IMG/VR virus record: IMGVR_UViG_3300005617_000632
Location: 1-27,022 of that record
Source: a virus
Strand: one strand, 5' to 3'
DNA length: 27,022 bases
This document shows positions 1 to 6,847 of the stretch, piece by piece. The position numbers and the translations under genes were made by a program. The notes beneath the pieces were generated by a model. That model did not search any database, was not told the DNA's origin, and saw only the letters and a list, made by a program, of their open reading frames with translations. Numbering within the stretch: position 1 is the first letter of the stretch; the number at the start of each line of letters is the position of its first letter.

Positions 1-1123
1 GTTACATGAGAGGACGTGCCTCTTTCAACCGCGCAACCGTGACTCTTTCCAGGTTATTAACCCGTTCGCCATGCCCAGACGCTAACTCCCATCGGCTGTC
101 ACAGCTATTCCATAGAACGCCCAAGCGCCTACGCATAGACTGAAGGTGGGAGAAGGTGGCAACCTTGGCATTCACCGCTTTCGCTGGTTCAGGACATTGC
201 CTTGCCGGAGATGACCTTAGTCATCCAGCCAAGACTGTCGGTTGCTTCACGGTCAAGCTAGACGCGCCTTAGTCACTTCGCGCGGCCCGGTTGTCAGTGC
301 TTACAGCCAAGACTTCCGGGTCGATGGTCTAGTGATTGCCAACCTACGGCAACCAGGTCGATCATCGTTCGTCACCGGAGGTAGTCCATTACGACCACCT
401 CCGCAACCAACGGGTGTATCCTGAACCTGTCGCGCTACTCGCGTCCCAAGGTTCAGCATATCCCCTGTCAGGTCAAAGTCAGTGGGTGAGAAACCCGATG
501 GCCACGTGAGCTATTGCCCAGTGCTGGCATACTGACAGGGAGAACAGCCGTCGTAAGGACAGCCGTTCAAACATGGCCAATGTCGTGTAATGGTGTCATG
601 TAATGAGACACATGGGATAACATGAGCTTTAACGTTAACGTGATGCTGATGGGATGCAGTCTGGCAACGGTTCACTTGCGTTGTAAGTCGTTGATAATCA
701 ACTGCATTTGCATGTTACTGTCACCCTGGACGGGCGGGGAGATCGGGGGGTGCCGGCAGGTGTTCGCCCGACGATACGTGGGTCTGTGCGCGACTCATAG
801 ACTTACGCATCGATTCCAGACTGTCGACGCATGATCGCGGGCTGTCAACAAAAGTCTGGAAGCAGAGGGCTTGGTTTCGCCGGATTTGGTGGCTCGCTCT
901 GGGTAAAAATCTCCCATCGCGGGGCTTTCGACTTCTTCCACAGATCTGCTGTACAGGCGCTGGTTTGCCTTTACCCACCTGCTGAACCGTCAGAACTGGC
1001 AACGTATTACGGTCCAAAGATCTGCGTAATCCCAACTCATGCTGGGAGGTATTAAGCGGCGAGGACTGGTTAAGCCATTCCGCTCCAGAGACAGGACGAA
1101 GGCGCTGCCGGGAATTTGAGAAC
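1..1123 (-). ncRNA. Candidate large structured non-coding RNA (about 1 kb, phage-type)
   Basis: No open frame here resembles a protein, yet the stretch is packed with long local inverted repeats. Seen directly: 153-157/162-166, 210-215/220-225, 283-290/316-323, 376-382/397-403, 421-428/449-456, 463-471/532-540 (9 bp), a hairpin at 542-568, 814-822/853-861 (9 bp), 1006-1011/1025-1030, and 1030-1034/1043-1047. Strand was judged from wobble pairs. Hairpins 376-403 and 542-568 become uninterrupted 11-bp stems with G-U pairs only when read on the minus strand; 283-323 mildly favours plus. On the minus strand the RNA directly follows the replication operon. Known large phage RNAs of similar size are GOLLD and ROOL; I do not recognise either consensus here, so the family is open. 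The left end may lie outside the window. Confidence 0.6.
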
Positions 1124-1627
1124 CTATTTTACGCATGGCGCTCGTTCGGCCTGGGTGTCATTATTTAACGAGGGACTCGTATTAACCGCCGGTGCGTGGC
1201 TGGGCGCATTCGCCGTGTAAGAGTCAGCCGGGGTCTCCTCGGATGCCTTGTGCTGAGGACTGTTCTGGGCATCAGGTATGGCATTGAGCCAATTGAACTG
1301 AAAGTGGTGTGAAAGAAGGAAATTCTTGGCAAGTTCAGGGTGCCTTAAGCGGGTGAACCATTCGAGCGGTTCCTGGGCGGAAATACAGCGCCAGACGCCG
1401 TGCCTGCGCGTCCAGATGGAGTAGATCATTTTGTCCGCGGAAACGACCTGCAGGACTTTTCTGATGACTGGGGATTGATCGTGGCGGGGTTGATCGGCCG
1501 GCTTCCCGGGCTTGGCGGCGCGCAACCGCTTGAAGTATTTCGAACGGCGCGGCTTGAAGGACTCGATCGGATCGAATCGACCGACCTTCTGGTAACGGCG
1601 TGCTTTATCCCAATTTCTTGCGGACAT
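1124..1627 (-). CDS. Hypothetical protein (167 aa), last gene of the leftward operon
   Basis: I do not recognise a family. The N-terminal 45 residues are rich in Lys/Arg (RRYQKVGRFDP, FKPRRSKYFKRLRAAK). The middle has an aromatic stretch around residues 66-115 (IYSIWTRRHGVWRCISAQEP, WFTRLRHPELAKNFLLSHHF) that looks like a small folded domain. The last 50 residues are low complexity (Ser, Pro, Ala, Asn). The ATG at 1627 is chosen because the preceding 225 bases are non-coding and carry two paired 12-bp inverted repeats, one of which ends one base before the start codon. That suggests translation is controlled by RNA structure. No signal peptide or membrane segment is visible. An overlapping longer plus-strand frame lacks any recognisable protein character. 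Confidence 0.6.
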   Translation of the reverse strand: MSARNWDKARRYQKVGRFDPIESFKPRRSKYFKRLRAAKPGKPADQPRHDQSPVIRKVLQVVSADKMIYSIWTRRHGVWRCISAQEPLEWFTRLRHPELAKNFLLSHHFQFNWLNAIPDAQNSPQHKASEETPADSYTANAPSHAPAVNTSPSLNNDTQAERAPCVK

Positions 1628-1677
1628 AGGCTTTGCTCAAAGTTTGAATTCTTGGAGGAGAGGCGCGGCTTGAAGGA
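1546..1677. repeat. 16-bp direct repeat, one copy in a leader and one in the gene it precedes
   Basis: GGCGCGGCTTGAAGGA occurs at 1546-1561 and again at 1662-1677. The first copy lies in the early coding part of the 167-aa gene (encoding the Ser-Phe-Lys-Pro-Arg stretch). The second lies in the leader, inside the loop between the interleaved inverted repeats. Another frame of the leader also reads Ser-Phe-Lys-Pro-Arg, so the leader may contain a duplicated scrap of the gene. Confidence 0.5.
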
Positions 1678-1741
1678 ACCACCGGCCAACCAATTGAGCA
1701 AAGCCGCAGCCCGAAACTACATGACTTCACCAAGAATTCAA
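1629..1741 (-). promoter_or_regulatory. Leader with two interleaved 12-bp inverted repeats (pseudoknot or switch candidate)
   Basis: Read on the minus strand, TTGAATTCTTGG (1741-1730) is followed by GGCTTTGCTCAA (1705-1694), then CCAAGAATTCAA (1655-1644), then TTGAGCAAAGCC (1640-1629). The first pairs perfectly with the third and the second with the fourth. The last arm ends one base before the ATG of the 167-aa gene. The pairings interleave, so they form either a pseudoknot or two competing hairpins. Placement immediately before a start codon suggests cis-regulation of translation. A DNA-level origin (rearranged inverted duplication) is also possible. Confidence 0.5.
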
Positions 1742-1852
1742 GTGGCAAAATCGCTCACAGCAAATTGGAGGTCAAGAGGAAAGTTTCCAGAGCCGCCAAA
1801 AGACGGTACCACCGTTACGCTAAGACAGGTCCGGCTGCCAGAGCAGCTCCAG

Positions 1853-2029
1853 TTACGCAAAGACGGATTTGGGCCTCCGGCGGGCGCGCAGGCGGCGCAT
1901 GCGTTCCTTGGCCTGGCGGCGGGTGCGTTCGAGATTGGCATCGCGCCAGCGTTTGTTGGCGTAGCGGACCTTGTCGGGGTTTGCCCAGGCCCATTGGCGT
2001 TTGCGTTCTCGATCCTTGAGCGGAGTCAT
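1853..2029 (-). CDS. Small highly basic protein (58 aa)
   Basis: The protein is almost entirely charged and helical: it starts MTPLKDRERKRQWAW, continues NPDKVRYANKRWRDANLERTR and ends in an Arg-rich tail (RMRRLRARRRPK). This composition is typical of small nucleic-acid-binding phage proteins that follow HNH or methyltransferase genes; the exact function is unknown. The ATG at 2029 is preferred; an in-frame TTG nine bases upstream (2038) is an alternative. It lies 12 bases after the 89-aa gene, in the same direction, so it is probably cotranscribed with the methyltransferase. About 220 bases of non-coding leader for the next gene follow it. Confidence 0.6.
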   Translation of the reverse strand: MTPLKDRERKRQWAWANPDKVRYANKRWRDANLERTRRQAKERMRRLRARRRPKSVFA

Positions 2030-2041
2030 CCAGGTCAAGGG

Positions 2042-2311
2042 TTACGCGAAGTTCAATCCGTCGACATCATCCCCGGCATGTTTCTGCGTCCTGGTGGTCC
2101 CCGAGGTGGCGCCGCCTGGGTCCGGGGCACTCGTGGTCGCATGCCAACCTCCGCAATGATCGCAGGCGTAAACGCGTTTGACGAAGCATGATGGCCCGCG
2201 TTTCTGGAGTGATTGCAAGCATTCGTCTTTGGAATCGAAGTACGGTAGCCAGGCGACTGGGCAGATGAAGACGGCTGGCCAGACGGGGTTTGGGGTCAGG
2301 AAGAGGGACAT
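2042..2311 (-). CDS. Small zinc-binding-like protein (89 aa)
   Basis: The central part contains YACDHCGGWHATTSA (residues about 50-64), a Cys-x2-Cys plus His arrangement resembling a one-sided zinc site found in many small phage proteins of unknown function. The N-terminal half is aromatic and hydrophobic (PVWPAVFICPVAWLPYF); the C-terminal tail is polar. The ATG at 2311 overlaps the 3' end of the methyltransferase gene by 16 bases, which supports this start over a TTG 99 bases upstream. Cotranscription with the methyltransferase is likely, but a functional link is inference only. Confidence 0.65.
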   Translation of the reverse strand: MSLFLTPNPVWPAVFICPVAWLPYFDSKDECLQSLQKRGPSCFVKRVYACDHCGGWHATTSAPDPGGATSGTTRTQKHAGDDVDGLNFA

Positions 2312-3657
2312 TTGCTCAGTGATTCGACAAGTTCGATGCGTCGGCCGATCCAGCGGATCACGGGAACGGCCATTGAATTTCCAAGCGCACGGTATCTGGG
2401 TCCGTCGCAAGCAGGTTTTCCCCGGTAGGGAATGAGCGTGTAGTCGTCAGCGAAACCGAACAGCCTTTCCACTTCTCTCGGGGTCAATCGCCTGACCGCC
2501 ATGCCGTGCGCGATTTGTCGGCTGTGCGTTCGGCCACCTGAACCGGGATTCGTGACGGCATAGGCCAAGTCCTCTTGCGACTCAAAGTTTCGGCCGTCGG
2601 CGCGAGTCCGTTCAGTGAAGGCCAAGGCCATCTGCCCGCCTGCGTTCGCGTGCGAACCGGAGTGGTTCATGGAACGAAGCGTTGGCGACAGATTCTCCCG
2701 CGCATCGCGCCAGTTATCCTTGCAGGAAAAGGCGATCAGGTTCTGCGCCTCATCACCGGCTGGCCCGCCGCATCCTTTCGACCATTTGGCGCTGGCAGCG
2801 CCAACGACGAGCGGAACGCCTCTGCCGGTTCCGTCCTCGCTGGCGTCGTGGCCTTCGGCGGTCAGACTGTGGGCAATGAGCAAACCTTCGCGGGATTCGT
2901 GATCTCCGTATGGGTTGCCGGTGCATGGAGGTGTCACCGTCAAACACTCAGGTTGGATTCCGGCACCTCGTTGTTTGCCGTTCGCCGCGCTCAAAGTTCC
3001 GGCAATCAGCGCCCCGTCGCATTCGGCGTCTGTGCCGAGTCTGCCACCGCCTTGAGTGCGCGCGCTAATGCTTGGGGCAGTTCCTTTCCCCGCTTCTCGG
3101 CGCGGCGGAGGATTCCAGCGCAGGCGCGGGGCGTCATAAAGAACCGCTGCGGCACGCTGCCAGCGTCCTCCAGAACATCCGACAACGAACACACGCTCGC
3201 GTCGTTGGGCCAAACCGGAGTATTGAGCGTCCAGAACCCGGTAGGCGAACCCATACCCCCGTTTTGCCAACCCTCCGAGGAAGGCGCCAAAAGCCCGTCC
3301 TCCATCAATGGACAGAACGCCGGGGACATTTTCCCAAACAACCCAGGCTGGAGCGTAGCGGCCAACCACGTCCAGAAATCGCATGGTAAGCCCGCCACGA
3401 CTGCCTGCCATTCCAGCTCGGAGTCCGGCGACGGAGAAGTCCTGACATGGGGTTCCTCCAACGAGAACGTCGATTGATTGCTGCGGCCATCGTTCATAAT
3501 CGTTCAGGTCTCCGTAGTTCGGGACATTCGGGTAGTAATGATTCAAGAGCGCGCAGGGGAACTTGTCGATCTCGGAGACGAAGGCGCAGCGCCAGCCAAT
3601 AGGTTCCCACGCGACGGTGGCCGCTTCGATCCCGCTGCATACGCTCCCGAAGGTCAT
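2296..3657 (-). CDS. DNA (cytosine-5) methyltransferase
   Basis: This enzyme transfers a methyl group from AdoMet to cytosine C5 in DNA. The conserved motifs are in order: motif I FGSVCSGIEAA (residues 3-13, AdoMet binding), motif IV GGTPCQDFSVAG with catalytic Cys71, motif VI WENVPG (108-113), motif VIII QRRERVFVVG (151-160), motif IX RRLTPREVERLFGF, and motif X RYRALGNSMAVPV (from residue 421). Between motifs VIII and IX there is a long, Gly-rich region of roughly 220 residues holding the target recognition domain. At 453 aa the length is normal. The ATG at 3657 has a GGGGGTG stretch just upstream and overlaps the stop of the preceding gene (ATGA). No cognate restriction enzyme is seen, so it is probably a solitary phage enzyme that protects against host restriction. 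Its target sequence cannot be read from the protein. Confidence 0.95.
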   Translation of the reverse strand: MTFGSVCSGIEAATVAWEPIGWRCAFVSEIDKFPCALLNHYYPNVPNYGDLNDYERWPQQSIDVLVGGTPCQDFSVAGLRAGMAGSRGGLTMRFLDVVGRYAPAWVVWENVPGVLSIDGGRAFGAFLGGLAKRGYGFAYRVLDAQYSGLAQRRERVFVVGCSGGRWQRAAAVLYDAPRLRWNPPPRREAGKGTAPSISARTQGGGRLGTDAECDGALIAGTLSAANGKQRGAGIQPECLTVTPPCTGNPYGDHESREGLLIAHSLTAEGHDASEDGTGRGVPLVVGAASAKWSKGCGGPAGDEAQNLIAFSCKDNWRDARENLSPTLRSMNHSGSHANAGGQMALAFTERTRADGRNFESQEDLAYAVTNPGSGGRTHSRQIAHGMAVRRLTPREVERLFGFADDYTLIPYRGKPACDGPRYRALGNSMAVPVIRWIGRRIELVESLSKCPSS

Positions 3658-3941
3658 GTCTTCACCCCCGCATATACCGCCTCAACGCTGTCGTTTCTGC
3701 CGCCGATACCCTTGCGTATGCGCTGGAGTTCGCCGTTGCGGAGGCATCTTTGGCACAGGGCGCGGGCTTGGTTCAAGGACATCAGACCGTCGTCGCCGTC
3801 ATCGTGGGCGACAAGTTTCATGAGGTCCCGGGCGGTGAACGAGTCCTGGGACTTTGCCAGGCGCCGGAGCAATGTGATGCGCCAGCCGCGGCGACGGGCG
3901 GTTTTGTGGCCGGCAGGGGCGGTTGGGTGATCGAGGTTCAT
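3654..3941 (-). CDS. Small winged-helix-like protein (95 aa)
   Basis: No named family is recognised. Residues about 20-85 have the pattern of a small winged helix: ITLLRRLAKSQDSFTARDLM, then LNQARALCQRCLRNGELQRI, followed by a basic turn. This is the alternation seen in transcriptional regulators and phage DNA-binding proteins. The ATG at 3941 overlaps the stop of the 57-aa gene, and its own stop overlaps the methyltransferase start, both as ATGA. A role in DNA binding or in regulating the methyltransferase is inference from fold-like pattern and position. Confidence 0.65.
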   Translation of the reverse strand: MNLDHPTAPAGHKTARRRGWRITLLRRLAKSQDSFTARDLMKLVAHDDGDDGLMSLNQARALCQRCLRNGELQRIRKGIGGRNDSVEAVYAGVKT

Positions 3942-4111
3942 TGGTTATTTGGTACTTCGAGATTGCGCGGGTACCGTTGCAGTTCGCCATTGTCTGGTTG
4001 ATCGAAGACCTCGAGCCATTCGCCGAATAGCGGGCTCAAGTATTGCCAGCGGCCGTCTTCGTGCAGCCAGTAAACGGTCCCGTCGATGCGCTGGTAGATG
4101 CCGGGTTTCAC
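3938..4111 (-). CDS. Small protein with GTG start (57 aa)
   Basis: The frame begins with GTG at 4111, overlapping the stop of the upstream gene as GTGA, and ends overlapping the ATG of the downstream gene as ATGA. It reads VKPGIYQRIDGTVYWLHEDG and continues with RWQYLSPLFGEWLEVF, a compact aromatic-rich protein with alternating beta-strand-like segments. No family is recognised. The perfect fit between two neighbours and the protein-like composition are the evidence that it is real. Confidence 0.65.
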   Translation of the reverse strand: MKPGIYQRIDGTVYWLHEDGRWQYLSPLFGEWLEVFDQPDNGELQRYPRNLEVPNNQ

Positions 4112-4422
4112 GCCTTGCCCTCCTTTCCTTCGAGCGCGGCGTCGATCTGCGCAAGAACGCTCTCCCGCACATCGGCTTGGCCGTCATCGCCAGGGACGGC
4201 GACGAATGGTAGTTGTCTGCCCAGCAAGGTCGCGAACCGAACCGCATGAGCCAGATCCGCGAACTTCGGGATGTCCTTCTCTGACAAGTTCTCCTCCAGA
4301 AGCTTGGACAACGCCAGCCACGCGAATGCCGCTTGGTTGTTCGTCAGCCGGTTCCCGCGCCGGCCAATGAGCCGCACAAGCTCGCGCCGCGGTAGATGGA
4401 CGCCTTTGTAGGATCGGTTCAT
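4108..4422 (-). CDS. Hypothetical helical protein (104 aa)
   Basis: The frame is predicted to be mainly alpha-helical, for example ELVRLIGRRGNRLTNNQAAF, AWLALSKLLEENLSEKDIPK and VRESVLAQIDAALEGKEGK. No catalytic motif, signal peptide or membrane segment is visible. The ATG at 4422 is preferred over an upstream start because it overlaps the stop of the HNH gene as ATGA, the junction type used throughout this operon. It ends in GTGA, overlapping the 57-aa gene. Function unknown; position suggests an early phage protein. Confidence 0.65.
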   Translation of the reverse strand: MNRSYKGVHLPRRELVRLIGRRGNRLTNNQAAFAWLALSKLLEENLSEKDIPKFADLAHAVRFATLLGRQLPFVAVPGDDGQADVRESVLAQIDAALEGKEGKA

Positions 4423-4652
4423 GGGGCTGTTCTGTTGGCCAGAGTGATTGCCGAATGACAGTCGGCACAAAGCCCGACGCATTCTACCGAGCAACTGAAT
4501 CCGAACTTGCTGAAGGTATCATAGCTCAGATGATGGACTTGTTCAGACGGAGCGCGGAAGCATCTCTGGCACAGTGGATCTCGCTCCAGAACAATTGCGC
4601 GCACCATGCTCCAGTGATCTGACCGGAGATATTCCTTGTACGCCTCCACCAA
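4419..4652 (-). CDS. HNH endonuclease domain, C-terminal half of a frameshifted gene
   Basis: The 77-aa frame carries an HNH nuclease fold: LCQRCFRAPSEQVHHLSYDT with the first Cys pair and the His-His, then LCADCH with the second pair. HNH enzymes cut DNA using a metal ion and are common in phages. The only starts are TTG (4652) or GTG (4649); the next ATG would cut into the domain. Upstream in the -1 frame lies a zinc-type segment (the 124-aa frame) that in related proteins, as I remember them, is the N-terminus of this same enzyme. Rejoining the frames gives a continuous WWEAYKEYL, a normal sequence before an HNH core. The gene therefore looks broken by one missing base near 4646. Confidence 0.75.
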   Translation of the reverse strand: MVEAYKEYLRSDHWSMVRAIVLERDPLCQRCFRAPSEQVHHLSYDTFSKFGFSCSVECVGLCADCHSAITLANRTAP

Positions 4653-4900
4653 GGCCCTGTCCGGGTCAGATATTCATCGGTTCGCCGCTTGTGCAGCCGC
4701 TCAAATTCGGCCTTCCTTCGGAATTCAAATTCGTCGGCAATCGTCGGATCGAACCAGTCCAGCGTGTCGAGATTCCTGCCGTCCTTGGCAACTTCTCGAA
4801 TGGCGACGCCGCAGATCAAGCACTGAAGCGCAATCACTTCTGTTCCGCCGCGCTTTGCCTTCCGCCGTTCGGCGGTCGTTTCGTGAATGCAATCGCTCAT
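4526..4900 (-). pseudogene. N-terminal zinc segment of the HNH protein, out of frame with the nuclease domain
   Basis: The frame starts at ATG 4900, overlapping the helicase stop as ATGA (an ATG nine bases upstream is possible). Residues about 1-85 look genuine: a His/Cys set (MSDCIHET and LQCLICG) followed by a charged helix (EFEFRRKAEFERLHKRRTDE). After TRTGPWW the sequence becomes a random-looking read of the HNH frame (RRTRNISGQITGAW) and runs 127 bases inside it. One extra G in the GG run near 4646-4647 would fuse the two parts into a protein of about 165 aa. It could be a true mutation, a programmed -1 frameshift, or an assembly error; no classic slippery heptamer is seen. Confidence 0.6.
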
Positions 4901-6843
4901 ATGTTCCATTGATGCTGTTCCGGTTCTTCGGTTTGCTCAACTGCGGGCGGTACATCTGCCCTGCTGATTGGCATTTCACTGGCAAATCTGCATGTCGTTG
5001 GATCGTAATAGACCATGTATTGCTTCTTGCGGATGCGCCGGCCTTTGCGCACGTCAAAAATCACCCGGTTGTGAGCCTCTTCATTCACCAGAACGATGAC
5101 TGAATGGGCTTCGTGAGATATGACCCTGGACTCGCGCAGTCGGCCTTCATCGTTGAGTTGTGATAGAACGATGATCGGAATTCGAACGTCCTTCGCCAAA
5201 GCGCGGATGTCGCGCGCGATCTCGGCGACCTGTTGCTCCCGCGGCGTTCCGCCATTCTTCGGCAGAACAATCTGGGCGTAATCCACTATGGCCAGGTCAA
5301 TGCGGCCGTCGCGCTTGAGCTGGAGCACCCGCTGGCGCATCTGCGCCACGTTCATCACCGATTCGTCGTAAGTCCAGAACGGGGCACTGCGTAGCGCGTG
5401 CGCCTCCACAATGATGCGCTGCATCTCTTCCAGGCTGAATTCGCCGGTGTTGAAATGGCTGCGCTGCACCCTGGCGCGCATGGCAAACAGCAGATCCGCG
5501 ATCTCGTCATTGTCCATTTCCAACGTGAACAGGCAGACGTGCTTCTCGGCTTTGAGCGCGGCATTGGCGATGCTGATGGCGATCGAGCTTTTGCCAGCCC
5601 CAGTCTCCGCGGCGATTACCGTCATCTGGCCGGCATGGAGCCCGCCGGTGTCCCTGTCGAAGTCAGCAATCCCGGTCGGCACGCCCAACTCGTTCTTGTG
5701 CTCAGTAAGATACTCGTAGCGAATAAGAGCCTCGTTGACGATCCGGCGGAAAGGCTTCTCTTCCAGGCGAGGTAGTTCCAGTGACTCTTCGAAATACGCC
5801 AAATCTTGAGAGGAAAGCTTTCCTTTGCCAGGATTCAGCCACAAAAGCTGTTGCAGGCCGAGATCCACAGCGCCGTAAGTTCGCTGCGCCGACGGCATCC
5901 GGGACAGGCGTGACGGATTTTTGTTCTTCGGGTCAATGCCGAACGGCGCCAGGGCATTAAGCAGCCTGCGAACGGTTTCCGAGTATTCCTTCTGGTTCGC
6001 GGCGTCTAATCGCACCCAGGCATGGGCGGATTTGCCTCCAGACAGGATCACGGCAGCAATCGGTAGCTGTTTCCAGCCAGCAAACAGCGCAAGCTGGATC
6101 TCCAACGGGATTGAATCGCTCTCCAACAGAACGAACCGGTGCGCCACGACGTCCGAGTCGGTTATCGCGCCGTCCTTGCCGCTCCCGGCCGGCTGACATG
6201 GGTTGGGCCGTAACCAGACCCCGGCCAATGACCTTGGAATGCCGTGCTCTTGCACATGGCGCACCCATTGATCACGACTTTTGGTCTCGCCCGGGCCACA
6301 CGGACTGGTTTTTTTGTCCTGCGTCATGAATGCCCACACCGCATTGATGTTGTCCGTGCCGTCATAGAGCATTTCCAGGAACGTAATCAGCGCTTCCGCA
6401 GGGCTCTGCGGGATCGCCAGTTGACTGATCCCAATAAACTCGTCCTGAGCCATGATTGCCCCTGATAACCACCAGCTTGCGTGCTCCGCGGGCGTTCGTT
6501 TCGGCGGCGCTGGCTTGGCGGGGACTGGATTTGGCTGAGAATACGAGCCGTTTGCGCCGTTCCGAGCCTCAGAACCACGCCCATTTCCGAGCAGATGCCC
6601 GCGCGCCTTGTCGTGAGCCGCCTTCTGCGCGTCCTGAACCTTGTGCTCCAGATCCCGGTCGCTCCACGGCGGCTGGCAGCGTTGGTTGTAGCGCCGGAGC
6701 CAGAACAATGCGGCTGAGGCTGATAGATCGAAGCCGTTGACCAGGCTGCACGCCACCGAATACGTCCGGTTGTGCCCCGCCTGCCCGCTTATGGCCGGGT
6801 CGCAGGCGTCAACGTAGGCGGCTATGCGATCGTCAAGGGTCAC
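4897..6843 (-). CDS. Replicative primase-helicase (AEP-like primase plus DnaB-like helicase)
   Basis: This is a two-part replication protein of 648 aa. Residues 1-75 form a small helical domain resembling primase C-terminal-type modules (GQAGHNRTYSVACSLVNGF, then CQPPWSDRDLEHKVQDA). Residues 230-320 resemble an archaeo-eukaryotic primase core: acidic pair ESDS (241-244), SGGKSAHAWV (268-277) and NKNPSRLSRMP (308-317). Residues 380-600 are a RecA/DnaB-type helicase: Walker A AAETGAGKSS (411-420), Walker B LAIVDYAQ (517-524), SQLN (561-564) and a basic RKGRR (599-603). It should unwind and prime phage DNA at the fork. It starts at GTG 6843, four bases after the initiator stop, so the two genes are surely cotranscribed. 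The acidic pair is less complete than in classical AEPs, so primase activity is less certain than helicase activity. Confidence 0.85.
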   Translation of the reverse strand: MTLDDRIAAYVDACDPAISGQAGHNRTYSVACSLVNGFDLSASAALFWLRRYNQRCQPPWSDRDLEHKVQDAQKAAHDKARGHLLGNGRGSEARNGANGSYSQPNPVPAKPAPPKRTPAEHASWWLSGAIMAQDEFIGISQLAIPQSPAEALITFLEMLYDGTDNINAVWAFMTQDKKTSPCGPGETKSRDQWVRHVQEHGIPRSLAGVWLRPNPCQPAGSGKDGAITDSDVVAHRFVLLESDSIPLEIQLALFAGWKQLPIAAVILSGGKSAHAWVRLDAANQKEYSETVRRLLNALAPFGIDPKNKNPSRLSRMPSAQRTYGAVDLGLQQLLWLNPGKGKLSSQDLAYFEESLELPRLEEKPFRRIVNEALIRYEYLTEHKNELGVPTGIADFDRDTGGLHAGQMTVIAAETGAGKSSIAISIANAALKAEKHVCLFTLEMDNDEIADLLFAMRARVQRSHFNTGEFSLEEMQRIIVEAHALRSAPFWTYDESVMNVAQMRQRVLQLKRDGRIDLAIVDYAQIVLPKNGGTPREQQVAEIARDIRALAKDVRIPIIVLSQLNDEGRLRESRVISHEAHSVIVLVNEEAHNRVIFDVRKGRRIRKKQYMVYYDPTTCRFASEMPISRADVPPAVEQTEEPEQHQWNI

Positions 6844-6847
6844 AGGC

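Noticed and set aside
242-424. Plus-strand 60-codon frame
   Set aside because: Random composition, and it coincides with strong stems at 283-323, 376-403 and the start of 421-456.
721-1035. Minus-strand open frame of 104 codons in the structured region
   Set aside because: It lacks any domain-like pattern, and its DNA is better explained by stems such as 814-822/853-861 and 1006-1011/1025-1030.
1-1123. Group II intron or other self-splicing intron
   Set aside because: No domain V-like 34-base hairpin, no intron-encoded reverse transcriptase, and no interrupted gene on either side. A computed model search would still be needed.
1400-2191. Plus-strand open frame of 263 codons
   Set aside because: It runs antisense to the 167-aa, 58-aa and 89-aa minus genes. 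Its residues (Gly/Pro/Ala runs) look like a shadow of GC-rich coding DNA, and it would cross the inverted-repeat leader.
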